Shown one piece after another: positions 8,725 to 17,373 of a DNA stretch of 64,000 bases (positions are counted from its first letter, which is position 1; the number at the start of each line of letters is the position of its first letter). The notes below the pieces were generated by a model, which was given only the letters and a program-made list of their open reading frames with translations, did not search any database and had not been told where the DNA came from. The stretch spans positions 2,100,698-2,164,697 of the forward strand of contig NZ_JAMXLE010000001.1 of assembly GCF_024055895.1 (NCBI RefSeq). The letters run 5' to 3'. Made by a program: the position numbers and the translations under genes. The stretch comes from Rhizobium sp. L1K21 (GTDB lineage Bacteria > Pseudomonadota > Alphaproteobacteria > Rhizobiales > Rhizobiaceae).

Positions 8725-9564
8725 ATGCCTTCCGCCTTCCTGCCGGACCGCAGCCATTTCGCAATCAGTGGCCATGATGCAGACGCATTTCTGCAGAACC
8801 TGATCACCACCGATATTGAGGGGCTTGCTGCGGGCAACGCTGCACCGGGGGCGCTGTTGACGCCGCAAGGCAAGATCATGTTCTTTTTCATGGTGAGCCG
8901 CGCGGCAGATGGCGGCTTTTTTATCGAAACACCGTCAGACGGTGCAGATGCGCTCACAAAACGGCTCACCATGTACAAGATGCGGGCGAAGGTGGAGATC
9001 GGAGCTCCGGAAGCCGTCGGCACAAGCCTTTACTGGGATGAAGCGGCACCCGAAGGCGCAAATAATGATATCCGGTTTGAGAAGGCTGGCCGCTCGCTCT
9101 TCAGGGCAAAGGGTCAAGGAGGGTCTGGTGACCTTGCTGAATACGATGCCTTGCGCGTTGATGCGGCTGTTTTGGAGCCGGCGGCTGACTTCGCGCTCGG
9201 TGAGGTATTTCCCCACGATGTGCTCTTGGACAAGAATGGTGGCGTTTCCTTCAAGAAGGGCTGCTATGTGGGGCAGGAAGTGGTGTCGCGCATGCAGCAC
9301 CGCTCCACCGCGCGTCGCAGGCCCGTGAAGGTGGAAGCCGAGAATGCGCTGCCACCGGCAGAGACCCCGATCACTATTGACGGCAAACCGATTGGTGCGT
9401 TGGGAACCGTCGCGGGCAAGGCTGGGCTTGCCATCGTGCGGATCGACAAGGCGGGTGCTGCAATTGCAGCCGGCTCACCGATCCAGGCGGATGATGTCAC
9501 AGTCAGGCTTTCGCTGCCGGAATGGACCGGCCTGTCCTTCCCGCAGGTTGAAGACGGAGAGTAG
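8725..9564 (+). CDS. ygfZ: YgfZ/GcvT-domain folate-binding protein
   Basis: A 279-residue tetrahydrofolate-binding protein of the GcvT/YgfZ fold, which helps assemble or repair certain Fe-S cluster enzymes. The diagnostic K-G-C-Y-x-G-Q-E motif appears as KGCYVGQEVVSRMQHR near residue 176. The N-terminal SGHDADAFLQNLITTDI and a C-terminal barrel (about 205-275) fit the family. AGGATGACCC upstream gives a good start. It is followed five bases later by an HD hydrolase, so the next two genes are probably co-transcribed with it. Confidence 0.92.
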   Translation: MPSAFLPDRSHFAISGHDADAFLQNLITTDIEGLAAGNAAPGALLTPQGKIMFFFMVSRAADGGFFIETPSDGADALTKRLTMYKMRAKVEIGAPEAVGTSLYWDEAAPEGANNDIRFEKAGRSLFRAKGQGGSGDLAEYDALRVDAAVLEPAADFALGEVFPHDVLLDKNGGVSFKKGCYVGQEVVSRMQHRSTARRRPVKVEAENALPPAETPITIDGKPIGALGTVAGKAGLAIVRIDKAGAAIAAGSPIQADDVTVRLSLPEWTGLSFPQVEDGE

Positions 9565-9568
9565 GCCT

Positions 9569-10174
9569 ATGGCGGCAGTGAAGGAGATTCGCGCCTGGCA
9601 AAGGATGCTTTCCGGGCGCAGGCTTGATCTTCTCGACCCCTCACCGCTTGATGTGGAGCTGTCGGATATTGCCCATGGGCTGGCGCGTGTTGCCCGCTGG
9701 AACGGGCAGACATTCGGCGATCACGCTTTTTCCGTTGCGCAGCATTCGCTTGTCGTGGAGGAAATCTTTCGGCGCTTGAACCCTGCTGCGACGGCGGATG
9801 ATCTGGCCATGGCACTGCTGCACGATGCGCCCGAATATGTGATCGGGGACATGATATCGCCCTTCAAGGCGGTGGTTGGCGGCGGGTACAAATCCGTCGA
9901 GCGGCGTTTGGAAGCGGCCATTCATCTGGCTTTCCGGCTGCCGCCACACCCTTCCAAAGCGCTGAAGGACGCCATCAAGAAGGCCGACAGGGTTTCGGCC
10001 TATTTTGAAGCCACGCTGCTTGCCGGTTTTACGGTCGAGGAAGCTCGCAAGTTTTTCGGCCAGCCGCGGGGCATAACAGCCGATATGCTGCTGATGACGC
10101 CGCTGACGGTGACGGAAGCGCAGGCGCTTTTTGTTGCGCGCTTTCAAACCATAGACGATATGCGCAAAGGGTGA
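9569..10174 (+). CDS. HD-domain nucleotidase-like phosphohydrolase
   Basis: A 201-residue HD-superfamily metal hydrolase related to YfbR/YedJ-type enzymes. The metal-binding residues are seen as FSVAQHS near 52-58 (first His), LLHDAPEYVIGD near 87-98 (HD pair) and KADRVS near 140 (last Asp). Family members remove phosphate from 5'-nucleotides or similar substrates; the substrate here is open. The ATG at 9569 lies five bases after the ygfZ stop, and a tyrosine-phosphatase gene follows four bases downstream. Confidence 0.87.
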   Translation: MAAVKEIRAWQRMLSGRRLDLLDPSPLDVELSDIAHGLARVARWNGQTFGDHAFSVAQHSLVVEEIFRRLNPAATADDLAMALLHDAPEYVIGDMISPFKAVVGGGYKSVERRLEAAIHLAFRLPPHPSKALKDAIKKADRVSAYFEATLLAGFTVEEARKFFGQPRGITADMLLMTPLTVTEAQALFVARFQTIDDMRKG

Positions 10175-10178
10175 CGAC

Positions 10179-10688
10179 ATGCCCGTGATTGCCGTTTCCT
10201 CTCTTTCCATGATTGCCGAAACTGCCGTGCGGCTGAAATCGCGCGAGATGATTTCGCTGCTGAGCGAAGGTCAGCACTTTCACCGGCCCGCCGTGATCAG
10301 TGCTGCGCGCCACCTGCTTCTCGGCGTCAACGATATTTCAGATGAGCAGGACGGGCTGATTGCGCCGCAGGAACTGCATGTTCGCAAGATCATCGATTTT
10401 GCGCGGGAGTGGGATCAAGGTTCGCCTCTTCTGGTGCATTGCTGGTTTGGCGTTTCGCGCTCGCCAGCGGCAGCCCTGATCGCGGCGCTGGCGGTGAAAC
10501 CAGAACTCGATGATCTGGATCTGGCGCAGGTTCTGAGAAAAGCCTCGCCGCAGGCAAGCCCCAATACGCGGCTGATTGCCATTGGCGATCAGTTGCTCGG
10601 TCGCGGCGGCAAATTGATACAGGCCGCGCAAGCCATCAACCGCGGGGTGGAATACGAGGGCGAGAAACCGTTCAGCTTCACGTTCTGA
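10179..10688 (+). CDS. Tyrosine phosphatase family (dual-specificity-like) protein
   Basis: A 169-residue protein with the HCx5R loop of cysteine phosphatases, HCWFGVSRSPAA, near residues 87-98, and an N-terminal strand VIAVSSLSMI. It is soluble and compact, typical of alphaproteobacterial proteins of this kind found beside ygfZ and HD hydrolase genes. The substrate (protein tyrosine, phosphoinositide-like or nucleotide) cannot be told. It is last in the run ygfZ-HD-phosphatase; the next gene is convergent 11 bases away. Confidence 0.85.
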   Translation: MPVIAVSSLSMIAETAVRLKSREMISLLSEGQHFHRPAVISAARHLLLGVNDISDEQDGLIAPQELHVRKIIDFAREWDQGSPLLVHCWFGVSRSPAAALIAALAVKPELDDLDLAQVLRKASPQASPNTRLIAIGDQLLGRGGKLIQAAQAINRGVEYEGEKPFSFTF

Positions 10689-10699
10689 TTTGTCGACTG

Positions 10700-12490
10700 T
10701 CACACCTGATTGGTGATCCAGCGGCACTGATATGGTGCGAAGGTAATATCGCTTGAAAACTCGCGGATCGGCTCATCCGACAGCAGGTCGATCCAAGCGT
10801 CACCACCGATCAGGTTCAGTGAAATTGAAGGAACGACCACCTCTTCATTGGTGAGGTTGTGGATCGCGAATATGCTTTGCGAACGGTCCATGCTTTGCCG
10901 CCAGAAGCCAAAGAGCTTTTCCCCCAACTGCAAGGTGAACTGTGTGGCGTTGGGGTGAAAAGCGTGCTGGCGGGTGCGGATCTTGATGCGGCGCTTCATT
11001 TCGGCAAGTGTTCGGGCGTGGCGATTGTCGCCCTCTTCCAGCAGCGTGCGCAATTCGGGATAGTTCCAGCGATAACGGTTGATCGCGCGGTTATAGCCGT
11101 GTTTCTCGACGCCCTCGACATCGTTGTGGGTCGCCAGCAGCGAGTGAACGTAGAAAGCCGGAATGCCCTCGAGCCCCATGGCAATTGTCTGGCTGCAGAG
11201 GAAGCGTTCGGCGTTATACTCATCTTCGCCGGCGACCGTTCCCTTCAGCGCGTCATAGAGCGAAACATTCATCTCATAGGGTTTAACGCCGCCATCGGCG
11301 AGTTTTCGCATGGAAACCAGACCGCCGAATCGCTGCACCGTGTTGATCATCTCCGATAGATCATCATCGGGGATGAGGCCCTCGGCGGGGCGCAAGCCAA
11401 TGCCATCATGCGAGGCGGTGAAGTTGAAATAGGCGCATCCCATCTGTGCGGGGGGCATGGCCATCTGCCAGGCGTTGAGAAAGCGCGACGTTCCATTCAA
11501 GAGCGCATGCAGAAGCAAAGGCGGCAGCGAGAAATTGTAGATCGCATGGGCTTCGTTGCGATTGCCGAAATAGGAAAGATTTTCCACATTCGGGACGTTG
11601 GTTTCTGTAATCAGAATGATCGGCTCTTCGGCATAGTCGGCCAGGAGACGCATCAGCCTGACGATCTCGTGGGTCTGGCGCAGGTGAATGCAATTGGTGC
11701 CGATCTCCTTCCAGACGAACGCCACAGCATCGAGCCGGATCGTGCGCACACCGCGGTCCACATGGAAACGCATGATGCGCAGGAATTCGAAGAGCACCTC
11801 CGGATTGGAGAAGTCGAAATCCACCTGATCATGGCTGAACGTGCACCAGACATGTTTGGTGCCGTCTGCCGTTTCCACCTCGCGCAGCAGCGGATGCGCG
11901 CGCGGCCGGACGACATGGCTCAAATCATCGTCGGGCGAGGCTTCGAAGTAGAATTTATTATAAGGCTCGTGGCCCTGCAGATATTCGCTGAACCAGGTGC
12001 TCTGGCTGGAACCGTGGTTGAGTACCAGATCGGACATGAGGCGGAATTCGCTGGAGATGCGGGTTATGTCTTCCCAATCGCCCAGGAGCCCGTTGATGGC
12101 TCGATAATCGGTGACGGCAAAACCGTCATCGGAGGTGAACGGAAAATAGGGAAGGATGTGAACGCCGTTGATAGTGCCTTTCAGATAATCGCAGAGAAAG
12201 TCGTTCAGGAGGTCGAGCGGCTTATGTTCGCCGTCGATAAAAGTTCCGCCATAGGTGATGACGTAAGTGTCCTTTTCGCTCCAGAGCGAATTGGTCGGCG
12301 CCCTGCCGCGGCGCCTCGGGCGCAGCCCCTCCGGCCAGAAAGCACGCAGAACACTATTGAGCAGCGTTTTCTGATCGTGATCGGGATAGATGGAGGCAAT
12401 CAGCGCCTGCAGGCTTTCGCGCAGGCTTGGCGAGAATTGTTCCAGAGTGGCAGCGTCGTTCGTAACGACTTCGGTGGACGTATCTTGCAT
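10700..12490 (-). CDS. GH13_18 sugar phosphorylase (sucrose/glucosylglycerate phosphorylase-like)
   Basis: A 596-residue alpha-amylase-fold enzyme. The nucleophile lies in RLDAVAF (Asp254), the acid/base in ITETNVP (Glu296), and SHDGIG with the conserved His-Asp follows near 375. The family reversibly phosphorolyses alpha-glucosides, giving glucose-1-phosphate. Sucrose, sucrose-6-phosphate and glucosylglycerate are the known acceptor types, and I cannot separate them by eye. The N-terminal 70 residues form a helical extension. It is monocistronic, with no transporter or kinase next to it, which would suit turnover of an internal solute such as glucosylglycerate. Confidence 0.85.
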   Translation of the reverse strand: MQDTSTEVVTNDAATLEQFSPSLRESLQALIASIYPDHDQKTLLNSVLRAFWPEGLRPRRRGRAPTNSLWSEKDTYVITYGGTFIDGEHKPLDLLNDFLCDYLKGTINGVHILPYFPFTSDDGFAVTDYRAINGLLGDWEDITRISSEFRLMSDLVLNHGSSQSTWFSEYLQGHEPYNKFYFEASPDDDLSHVVRPRAHPLLREVETADGTKHVWCTFSHDQVDFDFSNPEVLFEFLRIMRFHVDRGVRTIRLDAVAFVWKEIGTNCIHLRQTHEIVRLMRLLADYAEEPIILITETNVPNVENLSYFGNRNEAHAIYNFSLPPLLLHALLNGTSRFLNAWQMAMPPAQMGCAYFNFTASHDGIGLRPAEGLIPDDDLSEMINTVQRFGGLVSMRKLADGGVKPYEMNVSLYDALKGTVAGEDEYNAERFLCSQTIAMGLEGIPAFYVHSLLATHNDVEGVEKHGYNRAINRYRWNYPELRTLLEEGDNRHARTLAEMKRRIKIRTRQHAFHPNATQFTLQLGEKLFGFWRQSMDRSQSIFAIHNLTNEEVVVPSISLNLIGGDAWIDLLSDEPIREFSSDITFAPYQCRWITNQV

Positions 12491-12575
12491 CCCGCAAACG
12501 TTAGCACGGAGTGTGTGAATGGCAAGAAAAAATGCATATATTTCCGACGCCTAAATATTGAGCGTCGGAAATATG

Positions 12576-12764
12576 TCACGCCGTGGCCGGCGTTTTACCT
12601 TCGATATGAACACGGATGGCGCGGCGTGCAGCTTCAGCATTTTCAAAACGCGTGCCGTCGAGATCGATGACCGGGAATTTGACCGCGATGAATTTCATCG
12701 CATCCCCATCCGGGACAACGATACCGACCGGTACGCCGGCGTGTTCAATGACCTGCTTATTCAT
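12576..12764 (-). CDS. 62-residue hypothetical protein
   Basis: A short soluble protein with strand-rich N-terminus (VIEHAGVPVGIVVPDGDAMKF) and a helix FENAEAARRAIRVHI. GGGAGGACG immediately before ATG 12764 is a strong ribosome-binding site, so the gene is credible; an in-frame ATG at 12791 is less likely. No family recognised. The intergenic region upstream is AT-rich and probably carries its promoter. Confidence 0.7.
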   Translation of the reverse strand: MNKQVIEHAGVPVGIVVPDGDAMKFIAVKFPVIDLDGTRFENAEAARRAIRVHIEGKTPATA

Positions 12765-13204
12765 AACGTCCTCCCGCAGCGGTTGCTGCATGGCCCTTTA
12801 AACTCAATTTTCAAATTACAAATTGATGCGCGTCACATCTGACAAATTCGGCGACAATGTCGCCAGGACGCTCGGGACATGACTGATGAACGCCAGTTAG
12901 GTGTAGCGTGATATTGCAAAACGAACATCTTACTTTCCTTTCCTCTGGCAAACCGGCCAGCGCCGGCGTCGACCCAATTTCGATAAAGCCATTCCTTCAT
13001 CAGCCCGCGTTCATAGTTAGGTGAGCCGCGGCGGGACGTCAATGTTGAGCTCGATTTTTTTAGAAAATTATTATTCAAGAGCCACAGAATTTTCACAGTT
13101 CTGCAAAAAATTCTTCATCAAATTTCTCTAGCGAGAATTTGAATCTATCACGCCTTCGTCACAATTGTTGCGCCGCAGCAGTCTTTGTGCTGCTGCGAAG
13201 CGCC
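12765..13204. other. Intergenic region with a possible 31-codon leader frame
   Basis: The 440 bases between the 62-residue gene and the MFS gene are partly AT-rich. On the minus strand a 31-codon frame (12833-12928) follows a strong AGAGGAAAGGAAAG box, and its end contains the palindrome GGCGACAATGTCGCC (12852-12866). A hairpin, GCAGCAGTCTTTGTGCTGCTGC, lies near 13174-13195. No tRNA is seen. It could hold a small RNA or leader peptide for the downstream 62-residue gene; that is speculative. Confidence 0.35.
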
Positions 13205-14425
13205 TTAAGCTGGCTGCGGAAGGCCAACGCTTTCCTCACGGATGGGCCAGTGCACGGCAGCAGCGAAGAGACCGAGTGCGACACCCAGCCACCAGACTTC
13301 ATCGAACGAGCCAAAGCGGTCATACAAGAAGCCACCCAGCCATACACCCAGGAATGAGCCGATCTGGTGGGAGAAAAAGACGATCCCGCTCAGCAGCCCA
13401 AGGTTGCGGGTGCCGAACATAACGGCCACGAGACCGTTTGTCGGTGGCACTGTGGAGAGCCACAGCAAACCCATGACAATGGAGAAGATGATGACGCTGG
13501 CCGGGCTCTGCGGCAGCAACAGGAACAGCGTGACGGCAATCGAACGACCGATATAGATAAAGGACAACAGCTTGGCTTTCGGCTGCCGCTGACCGATGAA
13601 GCCGGAGGCCAGCGAGCCGATGATGTTGAAAAGACCGATAAAGGTCAGCGCAATCACCGCAAAGGAGACATCAATACCGATATCGGCGAGATAGGCCGGG
13701 AAATGGGCGGTGATGAAAGCGACCTGAAAACCGCAGACAAAGAAACCGGTGAACAAGAGAACGTAGCTTCTGTGGCCGAATGCCTGATTCAATACTTTGC
13801 CCATGCTCTGCTTATAGGCATTGTCCTGACCGCCTTCGCTTGCTCCGTTGCCACGCAGGAAAAAGCTCAGAAGTGGAATGAGCAGCATAATCGCTGCCAT
13901 GATCGTAAGCGAATGCCGCCAGTCGAGCGTGCTGATGAGGGCTTGCGACAATGGTGCGAAGACGAAGGTGCCGGCTGAGCCTGCCGCCGTGCCGATGCCA
14001 AAGGCAAGCGAACGCTGCTCGGCGGAGACGTAACGCGAAAACGCGGTGAGTACGATAGAGAAGGATGCCGATGCGACGCCCAGCCCGATCAAGATCCCGC
14101 CGCCGATATTGAGCCAGAGGATGCTGGAGGTCCAGGTCATCATCAACAGACCGCTGGCATAGAGAATGCCTGACAGGACAAGAACGCGCGCCGTGCCATA
14201 ACGGTCAGCAATTGCGCCGAAAAACGGCTGTCCCATGCCCCATACCAGGTTCTGCAAAGCCATTGCGAGACCGAAATCGGCGCGTCCCCAGCCGGTATCG
14301 TTGAGGATGGGAAGCTGGAAGAAGCCCATGGCCGAGCGCGGCCCCATGGACAGAAGCAGGATCAAAGATCCGACGGCAACGACAATCCAGGCTTTCGAAT
14401 TTTGTGTGGTGGTTTGCGCGTGCAT
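13205..14425 (-). CDS. MFS transporter
   Basis: A 406-residue major facilitator protein with about 12 hydrophobic spans and the motif between spans 2 and 3, GAIADRYGTARVLVLSG. It is closest by eye to the monocarboxylate/oxalate-type MFS group. The substrate is unknown. GGGGAG before ATG 14425 fixes the start, and the longer frame to 14476 has no supporting box. An 11-base-arm inverted repeat sits 44 bases upstream and is probably an operator, but no regulator gene is adjacent. Confidence 0.88.
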   Translation of the reverse strand: MHAQTTTQNSKAWIVVAVGSLILLLSMGPRSAMGFFQLPILNDTGWGRADFGLAMALQNLVWGMGQPFFGAIADRYGTARVLVLSGILYASGLLMMTWTSSILWLNIGGGILIGLGVASASFSIVLTAFSRYVSAEQRSLAFGIGTAAGSAGTFVFAPLSQALISTLDWRHSLTIMAAIMLLIPLLSFFLRGNGASEGGQDNAYKQSMGKVLNQAFGHRSYVLLFTGFFVCGFQVAFITAHFPAYLADIGIDVSFAVIALTFIGLFNIIGSLASGFIGQRQPKAKLLSFIYIGRSIAVTLFLLLPQSPASVIIFSIVMGLLWLSTVPPTNGLVAVMFGTRNLGLLSGIVFFSHQIGSFLGVWLGGFLYDRFGSFDEVWWLGVALGLFAAAVHWPIREESVGLPQPA

Positions 14426-14468
14426 CGATTCTCGTCTCCCCTGCAGTTGGAAGACGAGGTTAGCCAAT

Positions 14469-14502
14469 CGCTTCAATAAGACAAATTGAATTTATTGAAG
14501 CG
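14469..14502. promoter_or_regulatory. Palindromic operator candidate upstream of the MFS gene
   Basis: CGCTTCAATAA (14469-14479) and TTATTGAAGCG (14492-14502) are perfect 11-base inverted repeats separated by 12 bases, 44-77 bases before the MFS start and just past the end of the MOSC gene. It may instead be a terminator for the MOSC gene, but it lacks a T-run on that strand. Confidence 0.5.
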
Positions 14503-14528
14503 TTCCAGCAGAGATTTTGATCAATGGC

Positions 14529-15371
14529 TCAGCGCTGCTTCAATGGCCAGCCTTCAGCCCGCTCTTCGACAACGGTTACCTGGTCACCCACATTCAGCTC
14601 CACCTGACCGCGCGGAACGGCGTTCCAGCCGAAGATGGGTCCGGGTGCGCGCTTGTCGGTCGAAAAGCGCATGTGCCGCAGGGCCGGCAATGGGTCGGGT
14701 CCACCGCGCTCCCCGGTCATCTGATCCTGCGTGGTCATGATGCAGCGCTCGCAGGGTTTGACGATATCGAGACGAACACCGTTGATCTCGATCGCCGCCC
14801 AGCGGTCTTCGGCCCAGGGCTCGTGAGTATCGACAACGATGTTGGGACGGAATCTCTCCATGCCTACAGGGGCTTGGCCCTGGCTTTCAATATATTGATT
14901 CAGCGCTTTCAGTGATGCGGTGGTGGTGACAAGCACCGCGTAACCGTCGGCAAATCCGACATCTGCACCCTCGCCTGCCCATTCGGGGCTTGAATATCGT
15001 TCGCTCTCTGCATCGGCAAAGACAAATTTCACCTCCCGGCCAAGCCAGGCGGACAGACGCGCATTGACGCTTTCAGGGGCCACACTTGCATTGACGATGG
15101 AGCGCCAGATGGCAACGTCCATACGTTCGCCACGCGGCGGCACAACCATGATTTCCTCATCGCCCTTGCGCAGCAACAGATAAGCGCCCTGTGGTAGCGC
15201 CTGTATCTGGGCCAAGGCCTGGCATTCGCGCTGTGTGATGAAATGGCCGTTCGCATCGGTGATCATGAAGCGGCGGTCGCCAAGAAGGCCGGAGGGTGTG
15301 AGCAGGCTACGGGCCATGCGGATGCCCCGCATGCTCTTGACGGGATAAGTGTGAAGGCTTTCGACTTTCAT
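14529..15371 (-). CDS. MOSC domain protein (molybdenum-cofactor sulfurase-like, mARC-type)
   Basis: A 280-residue protein with an N-terminal MOSC beta-barrel (HTYPVKSMRGIRM, about residues 5-18, then GDRRFM) and the MOSC domain, including the conserved cysteine in KPCERCIMTT near 210-220. Family members bind molybdenum cofactor or reduce N-hydroxylated compounds with an electron-transfer partner. No ferredoxin domain is attached, unlike YcbX. The start ATG overlaps the stop of the HD hydrolase as ATGA, so the two are co-translated. Confidence 0.9.
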   Translation of the reverse strand: MKVESLHTYPVKSMRGIRMARSLLTPSGLLGDRRFMITDANGHFITQRECQALAQIQALPQGAYLLLRKGDEEIMVVPPRGERMDVAIWRSIVNASVAPESVNARLSAWLGREVKFVFADAESERYSSPEWAGEGADVGFADGYAVLVTTTASLKALNQYIESQGQAPVGMERFRPNIVVDTHEPWAEDRWAAIEINGVRLDIVKPCERCIMTTQDQMTGERGGPDPLPALRHMRFSTDKRAPGPIFGWNAVPRGQVELNVGDQVTVVEERAEGWPLKQR

Positions 15372-16045
15372 CCGCTGACTTCCTCCAGGAACTGGTTGCG
15401 AAATTCTTCGAGACGGCGATGGCGCTCGGCGGCCAGTTTGCGCCCCGTTGCCGTTTGAAACCCATCGGCCAGCTTGAAAAGCTTGATGGGGAAATGGTCG
15501 ATGGCAAAGTTCTTGTCGTCCAGTGGGCGGGCATCACCCGCCGGATCGGCAATGTCGTGCAGGCCGGAATTCATACGCCCGCCAATGTAGAAGCAGCGCG
15601 CAACGCCGATCGCGCCTATAGCGTCAAGCCGATCCGCATCCTGCAGGATCTTTGCCTCAAGCGTTTCCGGCGGCAGATTGGCGGAAAAACTGTGTGTGGT
15701 GACGGCATGCGCCACTGCCGCAATCTTCTCTTCCGGCCAGTTCAGCGATTTCAGAATGCCACTTGCCTTTTCTGCCGCCAGACGCGAGGCCTGCGCACGG
15801 TGTGGCGAATTCTTTTCCACCGCCACACAATCGTGCAGAAGCGTTGCGGCAGCCAGAACCTCTCTATCGCCGCCCTCTTCGGCCTGGATGCGCATGGCGT
15901 TTTTGAAGACGCGCAGAATATGCGCCAGATCGTGCGATCCGTCGTCGCTTTCGCAAGCAAATGGAATCAGTTGCGCGGCAAGCTTTTCGTGAGGTGTGAA
16001 AGCGGCGGAGAGGTTTGTCACTTGCGATTCCCTGTTGTCGGGCAT
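15368..16045 (-). CDS. HD-domain phosphohydrolase (YedJ-like)
   Basis: A 225-residue HD-superfamily protein with metal-binding residues in GSHDLAHILRV (about 36-46), LLHDCVA (about 68-74) and the final Asp in ILQDADRLDAIGAIG (about 132-146). This order and the DADRLDAIGA motif fit the YedJ group, whose substrate is not established. It overlaps the MOSC gene by four bases and lies 45 bases after the GT51 gene. Confidence 0.88.
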   Translation of the reverse strand: MPDNRESQVTNLSAAFTPHEKLAAQLIPFACESDDGSHDLAHILRVFKNAMRIQAEEGGDREVLAAATLLHDCVAVEKNSPHRAQASRLAAEKASGILKSLNWPEEKIAAVAHAVTTHSFSANLPPETLEAKILQDADRLDAIGAIGVARCFYIGGRMNSGLHDIADPAGDARPLDDKNFAIDHFPIKLFKLADGFQTATGRKLAAERHRRLEEFRNQFLEEVSG

Positions 16046-16090
16046 AACGGGTATCGCCTCGTGAACGATGGAGCAAGCGGCTGATTGTCT

Positions 16091-16753
16091 CTACCGGGCC
16101 GCGCATCCTTCAAGCCACACGTCCATCAGGCCATTCGGTTTGCAATTACCGGCGACCAGACGCTCTATTCTTGCCACCCGCTCTTCAAGTTCTGGATCGG
16201 GCTGGAAGAGATCATAATTGGCCGGTGCAATCATCACGGCCACGAGACGCAGGAATTCGTGGTCAGAAAGTTCCGAAACCGGTTTGCCATAGACCTCTTC
16301 ACTCGCGTTGAAGAAGCCGGTCATCCAGCCGTCCGGACCGCGGCCCATTTCGACCGTCTCGAGAAAGAGCGCCAGAATTTGGTCTTTCAAGAGGCCCTGT
16401 TCGAGACCCAGCGCATAGGTGCTCTGACGCAATTTCCGAATGCCCGGCTTGAAGCCATCGAATGCAAGCCGTTTGGCAAGCGACTGCGTGATGGTCGTGA
16501 GACCCGCGCCGAGGCTTGAAAGATCAATGCCGCCGTGGTCGTAAAAGCCGGGATCCTCAACTTTCAGAAGTTCTTCCAGCCGTCCCGTGCCCAGCTGTTT
16601 TGGCCCATAACCGGCGGCGATAAGATTGTCAGCGCGCTTTGCCAACAGGTCCGAATCGCGCAAGCCGTCGACAAAGCCCTTGCCGCCATAAATGACCAAC
16701 AGGAACAGGCAAAGCCCGAGGGCGAGCCCGATGAGCTTGAGGAAATATTGCAT
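16091..16753 (-). CDS. Short GT51 peptidoglycan glycosyltransferase-like protein
   Basis: A 220-residue protein with one N-terminal membrane anchor (LIGLALGLCLFLLVIYG, about 7-23) and the GT51 motifs EDPGFYDHGG (catalytic Glu near 67) and TITQSLAKR near 88-96. GT51 enzymes polymerise lipid II. The domain resembles monofunctional MtgA, but the spacing between motifs is diverged, so activity is uncertain. It lies alone, upstream of the HD and MOSC genes on the same strand. Confidence 0.8.
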   Translation of the reverse strand: MQYFLKLIGLALGLCLFLLVIYGGKGFVDGLRDSDLLAKRADNLIAAGYGPKQLGTGRLEELLKVEDPGFYDHGGIDLSSLGAGLTTITQSLAKRLAFDGFKPGIRKLRQSTYALGLEQGLLKDQILALFLETVEMGRGPDGWMTGFFNASEEVYGKPVSELSDHEFLRLVAVMIAPANYDLFQPDPELEERVARIERLVAGNCKPNGLMDVWLEGCAAR

Positions 16754-16842
16754 GGATGCCCCCGGTTTTCTGGATGTTCATGGAACCGTTCAATGGCCAA
16801 AATGTGAACGCACCCCTGCGAACTGGTCAGAGGATTTCCGAC

Positions 16843-17355
16843 TTATGATCGTCTCAGATTTTCGATGGGAAAAATGGCGCAGGTTTCGGTGCCGTGGGCC
16901 AGCAGCTTGCCGTTTTTGTCCTTCAGTTGCGCCTCCGACGTTGCCAGCGTGCGGCCGCGGTGTACCAGTCGGCTCTCGCAATACACCTCGCCCATTCCGG
17001 GCATAAGGGGACGAACGAGGTTTATCTTGAACTCAGCCGTCGTGTAGCCTTCACCCGGTTTCAGCGTGGTCATGACGGCGCAGGCGAGCGCTGAGTCCAT
17101 GATCGTCGCCACCCAGCCGCCATGGATGGAGCCCAGTGGATTGAGGTGTTCCTTCATCGGCATGCCCTTGAAGACCACACGTCCCTCTTCCGCTTCCGAC
17201 AGGATGAAATGCATGGTCTGCGATATCGGCGGTGCGGGCTGTTCACCGGCAATCATGTCGCGAAGCACTTTCAGGCCGCCATCACGCGCCACAGCCTCCA
17301 AAGGCACAATTCCGATGCTCTCCGCACCGACTCCCGGATAGATTTCGATCGCCAT
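16843..17355 (-). CDS. PaaI-type hotdog thioesterase
   Basis: A 170-residue single hotdog-fold protein with the PaaI/YdiI signature NPLGSIHGGWVATIMDSA near 90-107, where the HGG turn and Asp shape the acyl-CoA thioesterase site. The long N-terminal part (about 75 residues) exceeds the minimal fold. Acyl-CoA hydrolysis is the likely reaction; the acyl group is unknown. It starts 18 bases after the recO stop on the same strand and is probably expressed with it. Confidence 0.85.
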   Translation of the reverse strand: MAIEIYPGVGAESIGIVPLEAVARDGGLKVLRDMIAGEQPAPPISQTMHFILSEAEEGRVVFKGMPMKEHLNPLGSIHGGWVATIMDSALACAVMTTLKPGEGYTTAEFKINLVRPLMPGMGEVYCESRLVHRGRTLATSEAQLKDKNGKLLAHGTETCAIFPIENLRRS

Positions 17356-17373
17356 TGGGATCTCCAGAAATGT

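Noticed and set aside
11408-12670. 420-codon open frame on the plus strand
   Set aside because: It lies antisense to the GH13_18 gene, which has clear catalytic motifs; the frame is a by-product of codon bias.
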